Assembly (NCBI GenBank): GCA_963277665.1
Contig: OY728143.1
Span: forward strand, 531,684,394 to 531,748,393
Reading direction: 5' to 3'
Origin: Viscum album
Taxonomy: Eukaryota > Streptophyta > Magnoliopsida > Santalales > Viscaceae
DNA: 64,000 nucleotides
In this document: piece after piece, positions 22,230 to 34,449 of the stretch
Numbering within the stretch: the first letter of the stretch is position 1
Layout of the letters: each line of letters opens with the position of its first letter
Notes under the pieces: model-generated
What the model was told of the DNA's origin: nothing
Databases searched by the model: none
What the model saw: only the letters and a program-made list of their open reading frames with translations
Made by a program: the position numbers and the translations under genes

Positions 22230-24620
22230 AATGAGGTAGTAAAAATTTCTTCTTATCATAAATCTTGTTCAAGACCTAGACATTCCGATTAAACCATTTA
22301 CATAACCCTTATGTATGGTGATACCTCTAGGATGTGACTCGATAATCAGAGTAATTCTGACTATGTGATCTAACCGTTGAGGCATGAGTTTTGGTTGGGA
22401 CCTCTTGGCGGTAGTGTCGAGGACATACAATGTTAATTTTTGTATTGACTAGTCATCCATAGATCATGCTCAGATTGACTGTTTTATTAAAAAAGGATGT
22501 GGTATATTGAAAACATTAGAATGTATTTTTCGTGGTTGGTAAAATAGGAAACCTGGGTAGCATATGATAAACTCAAGTATAGGATGGTGCAGACGATCAC
22601 TCTTGAGTCGACCAGGCATACCCTCATGAGAACATGTGTTTTGTGTTTTCAATTACCAATAATAGTGGCAGATGCAATAAAATCCTTTCACAAGATATTT
22701 TCATGATTAACTCCACACATGGAGATGGGCTTCTGCTTTGTCTTGTACCCACGAATGACACTGATACCTACAAATTCATATCATATAGCTCCCTCGGAGC
22801 TCTGAGAGCTGAGAGTATAGTTGGGGGGACTTGTAGAGGAAGGATACATTATACCTAGTATTCAAGGATATGTGAGATTTACCATGACATTAAACATGTG
22901 GCTATAGAGAATGAGTACACAATACCAAAGTGTCAATGGGACCATCAATCTGTTAAAAGAGGTAGCATTTCTCTTGGATGTAAAGGTGACTGATGGATTT
23001 TTAGAAGTATAGAAAGTGGATATGGTTGGAGTTCCTCTATGAATATGACTTTTAGATTGTGTATACTCATGTGAAGGGGAACCTAGTGAAAGATGCACTA
23101 ATCAGATGTTCTATTTTACTAATACTAATTGAGGCGACAGAGTATCTAGCCTTGTTGTAGTTATCCTTCATTGATAGAGATAGAACATCATACCTCAAGT
23201 CTATGATAGGCACTCTCCCACTCCATCATCGAGTTAGGGAGGCACGAAATGGGGACATTGACCACGATGCCTGACAAGATCTGATATACTCAGGATGGGA
23301 TCCTGAGGATTTTCTAACGGTGGAGCAAACGTCAGCATTTTTAGAGGACGCATTAGGGTACTGGGGACGCTATGAGAAGAGATGTGGATGAAGTTCCACA
23401 CATCACCTTGGGTGGTATATCCTGGTCCTGGGAAGACGTACTAGGACAAATTACGTTACCACGGGTGGCCCTGTATGATGAAAGTAGTGGGATTGTTCGT
23501 ATCATGATTCCTCATTTGTCAGTAAATGATGGTGAACCACCAAGATCCGGAAGGTTTGATTCATACACTTGAGGTGCTAGAGTGGAAATTCGATGGCATC
23601 CCCATGGAATTAAATACAGGGACACCATGTACATATAGGGGCCATTATTCAATCTTGGTGTTCCTTGAATGAATCACCAAGTCCCCACTTCCTACCCATA
23701 TGAGAGTAGGGATAAATAGAGGGTTTTGGACACCTCCACATATAGGAGATTGTATGGCTTCAATGAGTGCCATAGAAAATTTTCTCGGATCGTGATGCTA
23801 TATTTACATCCTAGATGTGGATGGTATTACATGAGGCATTTGGGATGAAAATACATTTGGTTACTGCATTTCATCATCAGATAGATGGTCAGAAAGAGAA
23901 ATCCATACAAACAAATAATAAAATGCTTCAGGCTCGTGTACTTAAATTTGTGCATAGTTGTGAGGAACATTTTAACTTGGTGGAGTTCACATATATCAAT
24001 ATATATCACTACACCAACAGAATTGTTCCATTTGAGTCATTGTAGTCGTGACCATGCATATAACCTCTATATTGTATAGACCCTGTGGAGTCAGCACGTA
24101 CACATCCATAGTTGGTATGAGCTACCATGAAGAAGGATCATATCATCCAGGAGTGGATGAAGACCACATAGAGTAGGTAGAAGTATTATGCTTATATAAG
24201 ATGGGTAACCTTGGATTTTGAGGGGAGATACCATTTATTCCATTGAGTCTCACCCTGATGAGGATTTTAGAGATTTGGTCAAGGCATCAAGATATCTCTG
24301 AAGATCATCAGACCTTTTCAGATCTTCAGTGGAGTAGGTGAGGTGGAATAACACCAAGCTCTTACCTCACAGATGTACCAGGTGCATAATTTTTTATTTG
24401 TGTTGTAGCTAAGAATATAAAAGCATAATTCATCGCAGGTTATCAACTAGGGAGATCTGGACATTGACGATGGGGAAATGTTTGTGGAGTTCCCATTGGA
24501 GATAGAGGATTGACATGAGTGGGTCCATCAGGGGCGGTCGATTCCTATAGGGAATGTTTAGTGGTAGCACATAAACCTCCCTGAGAGCAGATGGGAGAAA
24601 GTGTCTCAGATATTTCTCAT
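22230..24620 (+). pseudogene. pol: Chromovirus-like pol remnant, copy 1 (protease, RT N-terminus, RNase H tail, integrase)
   Basis: Reading through stops and frameshifts, the domains run in chromovirus order. A protease remnant with a PLGCDSIIRV-like segment and a later IDCFIKKG lies at about 22240-22500. The RT N-terminus, with SELCELRVQLGGLVEEGYIIPS (about 22770-22860), equals the PYRMAP...RPS region. The RNase H tail with VYTHVKGNLVKDAL, the usual YHPGKANVVADAL, lies near 23050. The integrase core with TAFHHQIDGQKEKSIQT and LVEFTYINIYHY lies at 23815-24045, and a chromodomain-like C-terminal stretch at about 24430-24610. Only about 160 nt separate the RT N-terminus from the RNase H tail, where roughly 1 kb is normal. 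The RT catalytic Asp pair and most of RNase H are gone. It cannot encode a working polymerase. Confidence 0.8.
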
Positions 24621-24677
24621 TACCCCCATTTCTTTTTTTTTCATTTGTTTTGGATTTTAGGGATGTAAGTACATATG

Positions 24678-24687
24678 TTGGGGAGAA
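24678..24687 (+). promoter_or_regulatory. Polypurine tract before LTR B
   Basis: TTGGGGAGAA abuts TGTAATGTCC. The same tract precedes LTR C. Confidence 0.75.
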
Positions 24688-27600
24688 TGTAATGTCCAGA
24701 AATTTATGTATAATTTTATTAATACAGAATTATAACAAGACTAAAATAATGATGGTCATGATTCCATGGCCTGAAATTCCATGAATGTTCCGTCAAAAAC
24801 TGTTTTACATTAGATAGGCCTCATGATCATTTTTACTGATATTGTGGAAGAAAACTCAGATATGTTCCCTTATCCGAATTATGTGGGTACTATTTCATTC
24901 TGGAGGGCGGGTTTACCCTAGGCGTGACATAAGTTTAGTTAGTGCATGAATCTAGTCAGGAAACATGAAAATAGAATAACCATAAATAAAATAATTATTT
25001 TAACTTATTTGTTCTTTCAAATTCTTATAACTCATGAACAAAAACTCAGAATCTAAATCTAATACCACTTTTGAGCTTTTGAGGGTATTCATTCCATAGG
25101 AAGACCCTATTATTGGCCGACATGGGCTAATAGATGAGGTTAGTTTTTGTTTGTAAATAAAATAATTAAATAAAAATTATATTATTATCAAATCTATTAA
25201 CATATAAATGAAACTCATATTGAAAATCTAAGAGTACTGTTGAGCTCGTGAGGGAATGTTTGTTTGGGTGGATTGAAAAATCAATCGGCATGGGTAGATG
25301 ATGATTGTTAATAATTTGTGATGTTTATCTAATGTACATTTAGTAAACATGAAAGATAAAATTTATATCTTGTGAAGTGTTTCTCAGATCAAAAATATGA
25401 GGGCACCTTTTAATTCCATTTTCTGAGATTCGCTTAGGTGAAGCATAAATTAGATAGGAAAGTGTCAGACGAAAATGATAATTTTTTCCTTTCAAAAATG
25501 AAAATAAAATAACTACAATCATATTTTATTCATTCATTGTAACTATTACGCGACGGTAGTGGGACCGCATTGAAATATCATGAATTTAATGAGAGACTTT
25601 TAATTTGTTAAACCTCTTATTTAATTGGTTTTATAATGACAATTCTTATGGGATTAATTGACTCATTACATATAGTTAATTTATAAATCATAATGTAAAA
25701 CACAACGTGGGAGGTTAATCTCTAGGTAAAAAAACCATGAGAATTATTTTGGGTCACTCATATGAAGAACCAATGAAAAATTGTCGGAAATGTCTTCCAC
25801 CAATGTGGAAAGGAGATTCATCGATCAAATGAGGATTCGAACTGGCCAATGACGGGAAACGAGAAGGGTCGACGAACATGGGTTATTCACCAACATCAAC
25901 ATCATCTTCCACTGTTTCATCTAAGGGGTTTTGATTATGTAATTTTATGATTATTCTACCCCATGATTATGTTAATTTATTTCCTTGTTCTAATAGTAAT
26001 GCAGAGGGTGTGGTCCAAACCGAACAAGCCCGAAACCCTCTTTTGAACGTGCTTTGGTTTCATTCGTCGTGGGAGACCGAGAAACATGGTAGAACGGAAA
26101 AACTAAGGCTTGTGCATTGATTGCTGCATCTTGGGAGCCCTGTAGGAGTAGTCAAAAAGAAAAAAGACCTCTGGAGCATCAATAGAGTCCCACGGATGCT
26201 ATGTCGGTGCGGCGGTGCTAGTGACCGAAAGTAGTGGCGGCCGAATCTTGCCGGACGCAAGAAGGCAATGGTGCCCTAAGGCACCACGGCAGACCAAGGC
26301 GGTGGTCGACCATCGTTGGCCACGTTGGAGCCCAGCGGCACACCACGAAAGCATGCCATAGAAGAAGTACTGTAACTATGTTCCATAGTGGAGGGTGATG
26401 GGTGGACCTAGCCCGCGGGTCCTGATATTGGTAGGTCAACATAGGCTGGTCAGGTGGAGCAGCTCCTTGTTGGCACTGCTGGTTGGCAAGCTGAACGAAC
26501 TATGGTTTTCTTCGGAGGGGAAATGTTGGTCATACCCCGCCAACATGTCGGGCCTGTTCCGAAGACTGGTGGGGCATACTAGATCAGGGCTAGCCAAACT
26601 GGTCCAAGTCAGGATGCCCCGACCGGTTTGGACTGAACCCAGACCCACTTACAACCTAGTTTTGATAAAAGGGTTATATCTCATTAACCAAATGTCCATT
26701 TAAAAAACCATTTGCGGTGCCAAAATTCTTATGATGAAGTAGCCTTTTTGAGAGCCTACACATGGATTTTGGAAACATTTGGAGTGCGGTTGGGTTGGAT
26801 GGTACTCGAATCCAACCATTCCAACGACACTAAAATGCCAATAACTCATAGATCATCCGATTGATGCACAACCTATTTCTTAGGAACCCTCATGACATGG
26901 AAGTTCATCGTGTTACTTTATCTTGGGACATTATGGTGGTTCACATATAACCATTGTCTTGAGGAGTAGATCTTCCCAGAATCAACTATGAATAGTGTGG
27001 GAATCTAGTGGCTATTTGTGACGATATGAAGGAGTAATGATCCTCTATGGGCCAGCAAATTATGATCCTATCTAGGTCATCACTAAAAGATCCTTCATGG
27101 GTCAGCACTGAGTGACTCACTATGGGTCACCACTCAGCCATCCTCCATGGTTTAGCACATAGCGATACTCTGTGGGATAGCACCAAGTATTCCTCGGTGG
27201 GTCCGCACATAGCGATCCTCCGTGGGTCATCAGCTGGAGATCTACTATGGGTCCACAAATATATATACTCTCGGTGTTATCACATAGATATCCTCTATGG
27301 TTCAGCACCTAGACAACCTCTTTTGGTCAGAACATAGGGATCATCTGTGGCTTGTCTTCTAGTGATCCTCTATGGTTCAGCAGCAAGTGATCCTCTGCGG
27401 GTCAGCACGTAGAAACCTTGTGCGGTCTAGCAGCGACATCCTCTCAATTTAATAATATGTTCTAGATTTATCGATAATAATGATTATTAATTTTTTTTAA
27501 ATTTTATTCCTGGTTTGAGGTGACTTTTACTAGTGCTTTGTGATTGAGATCATGCTTTTTTGGTTTTCCCTTTTTCGAATTCTTGGAGACCATTAGGGGT

Positions 27601-28070
27601 TTCAGGGTTCTTACTAGGTATTGTTATACTCAACCCTACATGGTCTTCACCCTCATCTTGTTTTTTCTTGTGTAGATGACAAAATACATTTACTAATATT
27701 TTGGAGGAAGGTCTAGATGGTGATCATAGGTGATAGATATACGTTTTGAGTGGAAGTGATAATGGACGATGGGCAGTACCTACCCTTATGAAGGGATCCA
27801 TAGAAGATGAAATTCAAAGTTGTTTTTTTTGTAATCCATTTTCAATTGGGTTTGAATGATGTCCTATTTGTACTTTTGGTTTACACATTTAATTAAGTAA
27901 CTATACTACATGGTTTAATTTTTTTGAGTACATACTCTGTGACTGTAGAAGTTTCTAGGAAATGCCTTCCCATTTTGGGATAAACCTATCTGGTGATAGT
28001 CCCCAACCACTAGCCAATATAAGGTGGGCATGGGGTAGTCACGACATGGGACCAAAGGGATATATTGTGA
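24688..28070 (+). repeat. LTR B of array 2 (about 3.38 kb, the only complete one)
   Basis: It starts TGTAATGTCC after the purine tract and ends just before AAAT and the primer site. It aligns throughout with LTR A and, over its first kilobase, with LTR C. The part at 26190-26640 is richer in G+C than its surroundings, and the open frames there (such as 26395-26703) reflect composition, as LTR A does not keep them. The 30-bp minisatellite lies at 27039-27417. Confidence 0.85.
27039..27417 (+). repeat. 30-bp minisatellite in LTR B, 12-13 units
   Basis: Units of the GATCCTCTATGGGTCAGCAC type with strong internal divergence. The paired open frames on both strands at 27120-27337 are products of the repeat. 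Confidence 0.85.
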
Positions 28071-28074
28071 AAAT

Positions 28075-28092
28075 TGGTATCAGAGGGTGGTT
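28075..28092 (+). promoter_or_regulatory. Primer binding site, initiator Met-tRNA type (array 2)
   Basis: TGGTATCAGAGGGTGGTT matches the complement of plant initiator Met-tRNA over its first 11 bases and starts four bases after the LTR end. Confidence 0.85.
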
Positions 28093-29399
28093 GGTTCTAC
28101 TAGAATAAATAAGAGTCTATATTTTTAATGGGGGAAATATTGTTATGTGTCTTCAGTTCGGATTTCAGTCTAGGGAGTCTGGTGTTGGTGCAGAAGCCGA
28201 TGTTTCCATACATTAAGACCCTAAATTCTATTTTCTGACTCGGTACTTGAAAAAACTAGTTGCTTGTGATTTTAATTTTATTTATCTTTACCTCTTTTGA
28301 AACAACTCACCACATAAATCATATTTACTATGGTTCATCTTGATTCACTTTCATGATTCCCCCACATAGAAATATAGTGAGGATTCCAATGTGTGACCAT
28401 GTGGATGGTCCACAGAGTTATGTGGCATCATTAAAAGGAATGTGGCCCAATATTGTACCTTTTGTTGGTGTCCTAGTGATACCACTTCTAGTTGGTCAGC
28501 ATTTACTACCAGCAACACTGGTTGTGGAGACATGTACGATCTAGTCCTAACACATGTTTCGGTGATAGATAACCCTCAGGATCCAAGGTGAGACCAACTC
28601 ACATGTGTCTATGGAATGTCTTGTGGTAGGGACCGAGTTTCCATATATCCAAGGAACCGTTTAAGAAGATGGAAGTCCTGGTAATTATCATTCTACATGT
28701 CTTAAAAGGGAATGTTTAGGGTTTAGATTACCCCTATATTTTAATTAAGTGACTTTTATGTGGACGAATATTTAGAAAATTTATCAAAGAAGGGGTTTCT
28801 ATCCATAAAAATATAAAGGGTTTGTGTCCCCAATAGCTTTTATAGCTTCGGTTGGTAGACATGTCGGTAACTGAGTAATCGTCGAGGCATACCAATCATT
28901 CCTGGTACATGATGAATATGATATGAATAGGGATTCGTTTCTTGGACCTCCTAGAGAGATGTTTTTAGGGACATATGAGTTATAACTATTCTATTGTGAA
29001 TTATTTTTTATGTTAGAGTACTAGAGAGAACTTTTTTGGATGAGAAATAATTTGGCTAATTAGATACAACTACTGAATGTCAGTAGTGGGAAAGTAGGAA
29101 ACATACATCCGTCTAAGAGACTTGTATGTGTAAAAGGAATCGAGAAGAGTGGGTAATAGTGATAAATGAATCTACAGGGAAGAAGATGAGGATGTGGAGC
29201 TGGGAGAGAAACAAGAGGTTGTATACATTCGACATGTTACAATCACCACCATAATGTGATCCCCACCTGGCTCAGGGAGCTAGATGACTGGGGAAGGTTG
29301 TAGCTGCATGTGGTCATGGACTGTGACCCAAGAGTCCTATGTATGATTATAGGTATGGTCTGTGTCTACAAACAGATCTTGTATTAATAGAAATAGGTA
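28093..29399 (+). other. 5' part of internal copy 2 of array 2 (leader and presumed gag)
   Basis: It aligns with 20930-22229. An ATG at 28353 opens with MIPPHRNIVR, reminiscent of basic gag N-termini, and runs 63 codons. The equivalent start in copy 1 is not preserved. No finger motif is visible. Confidence 0.4.
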
Positions 29400-31790
29400 C
29401 TAATCATTCATTATTTTCTGGAATCTAGACCAAGAACTAGAGTTTCTAGTTAAATCATTGACATAACCCTTACCTTTGGAGATGCCTATGGGAGAAGTCT
29501 TTATTATAACACTTATTATATTGTTGTGATCTTACCATTGAGTTTAGAGATTTGGTTGGGACAAATTGGTGGTAGTGTCAAGGAATTAAGACATTTGTTT
29601 TGGTATAGACTGTACATCCATAGATCATACTCAGATTTACTATTAATGGAAAAAAGGATGTAGTTTGTCTACATTGTTAGAATGTTGTTTTCCTTGGTCA
29701 GAAAAAATGGAATCCAAGGTAGCACCGGATAAACTCATGACTATAAGTGTGCCTCTAATCACTCTTAAGTTTACCAGCCTTACCCTCATGACATTAGCCA
29801 TTTTGAGTTTTCAATTCCCTGAAATAGTGGATGAGTTCGGGTACGTCCTTTCAAAACATGTTTCGAAGATTACCTCCTAGTAGTGAGAGAGACTTCTACT
29901 TTTACATGTACCTTGGGAAAACACTGATATCTACAACTGCATATCTGATGTCTTCCTATGAGCTCCGAGAGATGAGAGTATAGATGGGGGACTTATAGAG
30001 GAATGGATTATTAAGACTCAGTGTTTTAGGTTATGTGAGGATTACCAGCACTTTATAGAAGTGGTTTTGGAGAATGATTACCCATTACCTAAGGGTTGAT
30101 GGGTACTTTAATCAGTAACAAGGGGTATAATTTATCGTGGATGGTATGGAACCCATATTATTTTCATAAGATGAGACAATGGAGAGGTTGGAGTTCTTCC
30201 AAGACAATGAATTTCAGATACTCTATACACATAGAAAGGGGAACATGGTGGAAGACTCACTTAGAAGGAGGTTTGGTTTACAGTTTTTGGATGAGGTGAT
30301 AGAATATCTAGATATGTTTTAGTAATCCTTTGTGAATAGTGATGGCGAAAAATACCTCAAGTCCAGGAAAATAACTCCCCCACCTCTTTAGTGAGTCATG
30401 GAGGAACATCTTGGGGTAGTTGAATGCGCTACATGACGAGCTCAAATATCCTCAAGACGAACTCCTGAGGTATTTTATAAAGGTGTTGTGAACGTCATCC
30501 TTTTCATAGGATTATACATGGTACATGTGATGCTACGAATGGATGTGTTGAAGGAGTTCCTAACATCCCAATTGGTGGTACATCCTAGTGTGGAGAGGAT
30601 GTACCAAGACCTTTGACATTAGCACTGGTGGACAGAGATGAAGAAAGTAGTGGCAATGTTCGTTTCAGGATTCCTCACTTTTCTAAAATTGAGGTCCAAG
30701 TATTAGGTTCCAATAGGCTTGAGTCAGTCACATTAGGTTCTAAAGTGAATGTGGGATGACATCCCAATGTACTACGTTACAGGTCCCTAATGTAAATCCA
30801 GGGTCCATGATTGAATTTGTGTGATTGTTGAATGACACACCAAATCAGCACACAACCTACCCATTTGAGAGTAGGGATTATTAGAGGGCTTGGGACACCT
30901 ATACATACAAGAGATAGACCAGATTCATGAGGTTCTATCAGTGATTGTATCAAATCATGAAAATAATTTTACATCATGGTTGTAGAAGAGATTACAGGGG
31001 GCTAGTATGACTCAGATACATTTGAGTACCACTTTTTATCCACAAATGGATGGTAAAATGGAGCAGAAAATATAGACACTTGAGGAAAATATTCATGATT
31101 GTGTATTTGATTTAGGACTTAGTTGAGAGGATCACGTTTCATTATTGGAGTTCTCATTCAACAACAATTACCTCTCCACAATCAGCATGGATCCATCTGA
31201 CGCATTTTACAGTTGATCATGATGATAAACTCTATGTTGGATACACCCTGGGGAGTTTGAACATATTGGTCCATAGTTGGTAAAAAATACAATGTAGAAG
31301 TGTAGATTATCCAGTTGTCGATGAGGACTACACAGAGCAAGCAGAAGTCCTATGGAGACAGGATATAGATACCCTTGTATTTCAAAGATGGGGTCTATGT
31401 CTTCCTATGGGTCTCACCCTAATACGGGTTTCATGGATTTTTTTCAGGGAGACATGATATCTATGAGGTTTATTATAACATTCCAGAACCTCATTATATT
31501 AGGAGAGGTGTTATACTACCGAGATTTTCACCCTAGATGCACCATGTGAATAGTTATTTCATTTTGTCTCATCTGAGGAGGTACATACATGATCTATCAC
31601 CCGTTATTGACTAGGTTGAGTGGGATATTTACGATGGTGAGACATTCATGGAGTTCCTAGTGGCAGTTTATAATCGATTGGAGCGGGTCCCTCATGGGTG
31701 GTTGATTCCTCTTGTCCGAGTATGGTGACATCACATGACCCTCCATGAGAGAACATGGGATCCAGAGGTTCAGATTCATGATTAGTACCA
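29400..31790 (+). pseudogene. pol: Chromovirus-like pol remnant, copy 2 (same deletion as copy 1)
   Basis: The protease remnant shows SFIIFWNLDQELEF and PMGE (29404-29497), like the SFIS...TPMGE part of gypsy proteases, and later DCTSIDHTQI. The RT N-terminus appears as SYELREMRV (about 29955). The RNase H tail reads NEFQILYTHRKGNMVEDSL (about 30210-30265). The integrase zinc region shows HPSVERMYQDL and WWTEMKKVVAMFVS (about 30580-30660). The core shows FYPQMDGKMEQK (about 31045) and a SFNNNY-type stretch. The C-terminal region shows LRRYIHDLS, IPLVRV and ERTWDPE (31570-31770), matching the LRKY and EATWE chromodomain-type tail. RT residues from the PS motif to the end of RNase H are missing exactly as in copy 1. 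Frameshifts and stops are frequent. Confidence 0.82.
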
Positions 31791-31839
31791 CCTTTTTTTT
31801 GTTTTTCCATTGTTTGGGATTTTCGGAAAATAATGATCT

Positions 31840-31852
31840 AAGGTGGGGAGAA
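31840..31852 (+). promoter_or_regulatory. Polypurine tract before LTR C
   Basis: AAGGTGGGGAGAA abuts TGTAATGTGCC, matching the LTR B junction. Confidence 0.75.
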
Positions 31853-32850
31853 TGTAATGTGCCAAAAAATCCATATAAATTTTTTTATATGAAAATATAA
31901 TCATACTGTAAAAATTTACAACACATGATTCCATGTCCAGGATTTCATGGAATGATCAGTCGAAAAATGTTATGTATTAAATTGGGCGCATGAGCAGTTT
32001 TCCGAAAAAAGTAAATTAACTCTTAAATGGGTGCCCAGATCCAAAATCTGAGAGCATGTTTTCATTCATGATGGAGGGTTTACCAAAGTTGTGCCTTATG
32101 TTTAGTCAACGCATGCCCCTAGTGAGGAAACTCAAAAATGGAATAACCATAAATAAAAATAAATAAATAAAATTAACTTATTTTTCAAATTATTATAACT
32201 CATGAATGGAAACTGTGATTAGAAATATGAGACCGCCATCGAACATGTGATGGTATGAATTCTTTAGGTAGATCCTAACATTTTCTGGAATGGGCCTTCA
32301 ATTTATGTTTGTTTTCTTCCATAATTAAAATATTTTTGTACAAATTTTTTTATTTTTAATAAATTAACCTCTTAATGGTTACCCGGATTGAAAATCTGAT
32401 AGAACAGTTGAGCTCATGATATAATTTTCCTTAGATAAAGCCTAAAATAGACTAGTGTGGGTTGAGGGTGACTGTTAATAATTTTTTAATGATTTCTAAG
32501 GTATGTTTAGAAAATGTGTGAGTGGAAATTTGTATATTTTTAACTAGTGGTCATATTAAAAATCTGAATGCACTGTTGAATTTTAAGTTCCATAATTCTC
32601 TTAGGAAACGTTTACCTTCGACTGGAAAGGGTTTGATGAAAAATTAAATTTTTAGACCAAAAAATCCAATGATATTTTATTTTTTCCTTGTAATCATTTA
32701 GTAATGACACTGGGATGGAAATGCAACATCAAAATTTTAATGGGAGTCTTTTCACGATTTAAAAAACTCATCTCAGTGTTTTTGTAATGATAAAACTTAA
32801 TGGGAGTCTTCTCATTATTAGTAAAGCAGTTATTTTTTGTTAAAAATCGT
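31853..32850 (+). repeat. LTR C of array 2 (3'-truncated)
   Basis: It starts TGTAATG and follows LTR B through the GGAGGGTTTACC, ACTCATGAATGGAAACT and GGGACC-type landmarks to about 32850. It then stops matching before the minisatellite. The end is approximate. A different repeat (X) begins close by. Confidence 0.75.
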
Positions 32851-32939
32851 CAATTATATTTTCTTATGCTGGGATATGTTCTTCCAATATCTTAATACAT
32901 TCTAATTAATTTATAAATTATAATAGTCTCATTTTAATA
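32851..32939. other. Short unassigned A+T-rich stretch
   Basis: Between the last visible LTR C match and the first match to the X repeat. Nothing recognised. Confidence 0.5.
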
Positions 32940-33940
32940 TCATTAATCCTACCTTGGTTAATTTTGTACCCCTATTACGAAGCTGAAATATAGTTAGGAT
33001 TCTTTTCATTATTAAATATAATTCGTTAACTTATGGATTATATTTAATATTTACAGTCTTGGGATATGTTATTTAAAATCCATATTAATTATAATGTTAT
33101 TTATATGTGGTGAGAGACATATTATCTCTCATAATCTGATTTTTATTAATAATTATGTGACACTGTTATATTTCCAAAATCCCATAGTGATATTCAACTA
33201 CAAAATAATTATATAGTAAAAACCATACAAATTTCATATAAAAGGTTTTCAAAATTATGAACATATTTTATTTGATTGGGGATTTAAATATATATATTTT
33301 TCCCTCAATTATCATTGAATAAATTATAATGATGAATGAATTAATTCTGATTGATCCATGCGACAAACTTATACATTTGAAGGAAATGAATGTGAAAGGC
33401 CCACCTGAAATTATATAGAGATCAAATGAATTGGATAATGGAGAGATTCATGATATGTAATGTTGATACATAGAGTAAACCTAATTACATTAATGATACA
33501 TTCTTTAACAATGTTATCTCATCAATTTATCCTTTCCTATGTTTATGATGTAGTGTTTTTAGATGATTCAACATTTCACATGTTTCTACTATGATTATCA
33601 TGGTATATGATGCCTTGTTGATCATGATGCTTTTATTGTACATTGTTAGGAATAATGTCTATTTTTTTTTTACCAAAATCATGTTACTCATTTTTTAACA
33701 TTATGGTATTTATAGATCACCACTTCATTTTTTGTCTCTAGGTTATCCCATGCATTTTTAAAAGCCATGTAATATAAGAAGCATGTTAAGGAATATTTTA
33801 ATAATTTTGTTTTATCCCTTGTTCATGATGTTTTGATATGTACCAAATTCACAATGAAAAATAGACATACCAATATTTTGTGATGTTTGGGGTGCACTTT
33901 TGTTTAATAAAGCATGAATTGATGTGTAATAAATGACAGG
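32940..33940 (+). repeat. Repeat X copy 1 (LTR-like), direct repeat of about 47440-48310
   Basis: Colinear landmarks include CATTAATCCT, CGAAATATAGTTACGAT versus TGAAATATAGTTAGGAT, TTTTTATTAATAATTATGTGAC, a GAATACCATACAAATTT-type stretch, and AGGTTGTCCCATAG versus AGGTTATCCCATGC. Both copies are old. They may be LTRs of one element, but neither a purine tract nor a primer site could be fixed. Confidence 0.6.
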
Positions 33941-34449
33941 TCTATTATAGTTTGTAATAGAAGGAGGTTAGGTTATTTTGTGTATTTGGATTACAAAATA
34001 ATAGAGAAAACCATGAGAATAATACTATGTATATAATATCATTCGAGAACTTTTATAATTATATAGTAAGTGGTATATCATCAAAATAAAGGCATGAATG
34101 GATAGTACATGTGGGAATGGTTATGTCGGAGATCTATATATGGGTGAAAACTCAGATATGGTATCCTAGGCCTGAGTCAGGTTAATGTAGTACATGAAAA
34201 TGGGCCTTAATATACATTGGGTTTGACACTCCTGATGGTTAATCATTGGTAAATCGAAAATGTCATTAAAATAATTATTAATAGTATAAAAAATCTCTAT
34301 AAGAATTTTTTTGAGAAATAAATCATTGATAACATAGATTGAATCTTAGAAATTCAATACTTATGGAAATAAATGTAATTTATAAATAATGAAATTAATG
34401 TCAATGGATTATCATTTATGCGTTTAGTATTTTAAAATAACAATCTCTC
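33941..34449. other. Unassigned A+T-rich stretch between X copy 1 and Z LTR 1
   Basis: No reading frame, repeat or element terminus recognised. It may contain the ragged ends of either neighbour. Confidence 0.5.

Larger units (their letters stand above)
17923..32850 (+). mobile_element. Second, older tandem LTR array of a chromovirus-like Ty3/gypsy element with deleted RT
   Basis: Three related blocks (17923-20912, 24688-28070, 31853 to about 32850) alternate with two related internal blocks of about 3.78 kb. The LTR start TGTAATG follows a GGGGAGAA purine tract at 24688 and 31853. The end CATTACA at 20912 is its exact inverted complement. A clear TGGTATCAGAGG primer site follows LTR B. Both internal copies contain protease, the RT N-terminus, the RNase H tail, integrase and a chromodomain-like tail in that order, all with many stops. 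Divergence between the copies is far greater than in array 1. Confidence 0.85.

Noticed and set aside
26395..26703. 102-codon frame in LTR B
   Set aside because: It is in the G+C-richer part of the LTR, overlaps open frames on the other strand, and has no counterpart in LTR A.
27120..27337. Two overlapping frames on opposite strands
   Set aside because: Both are translations of the 30-bp minisatellite.
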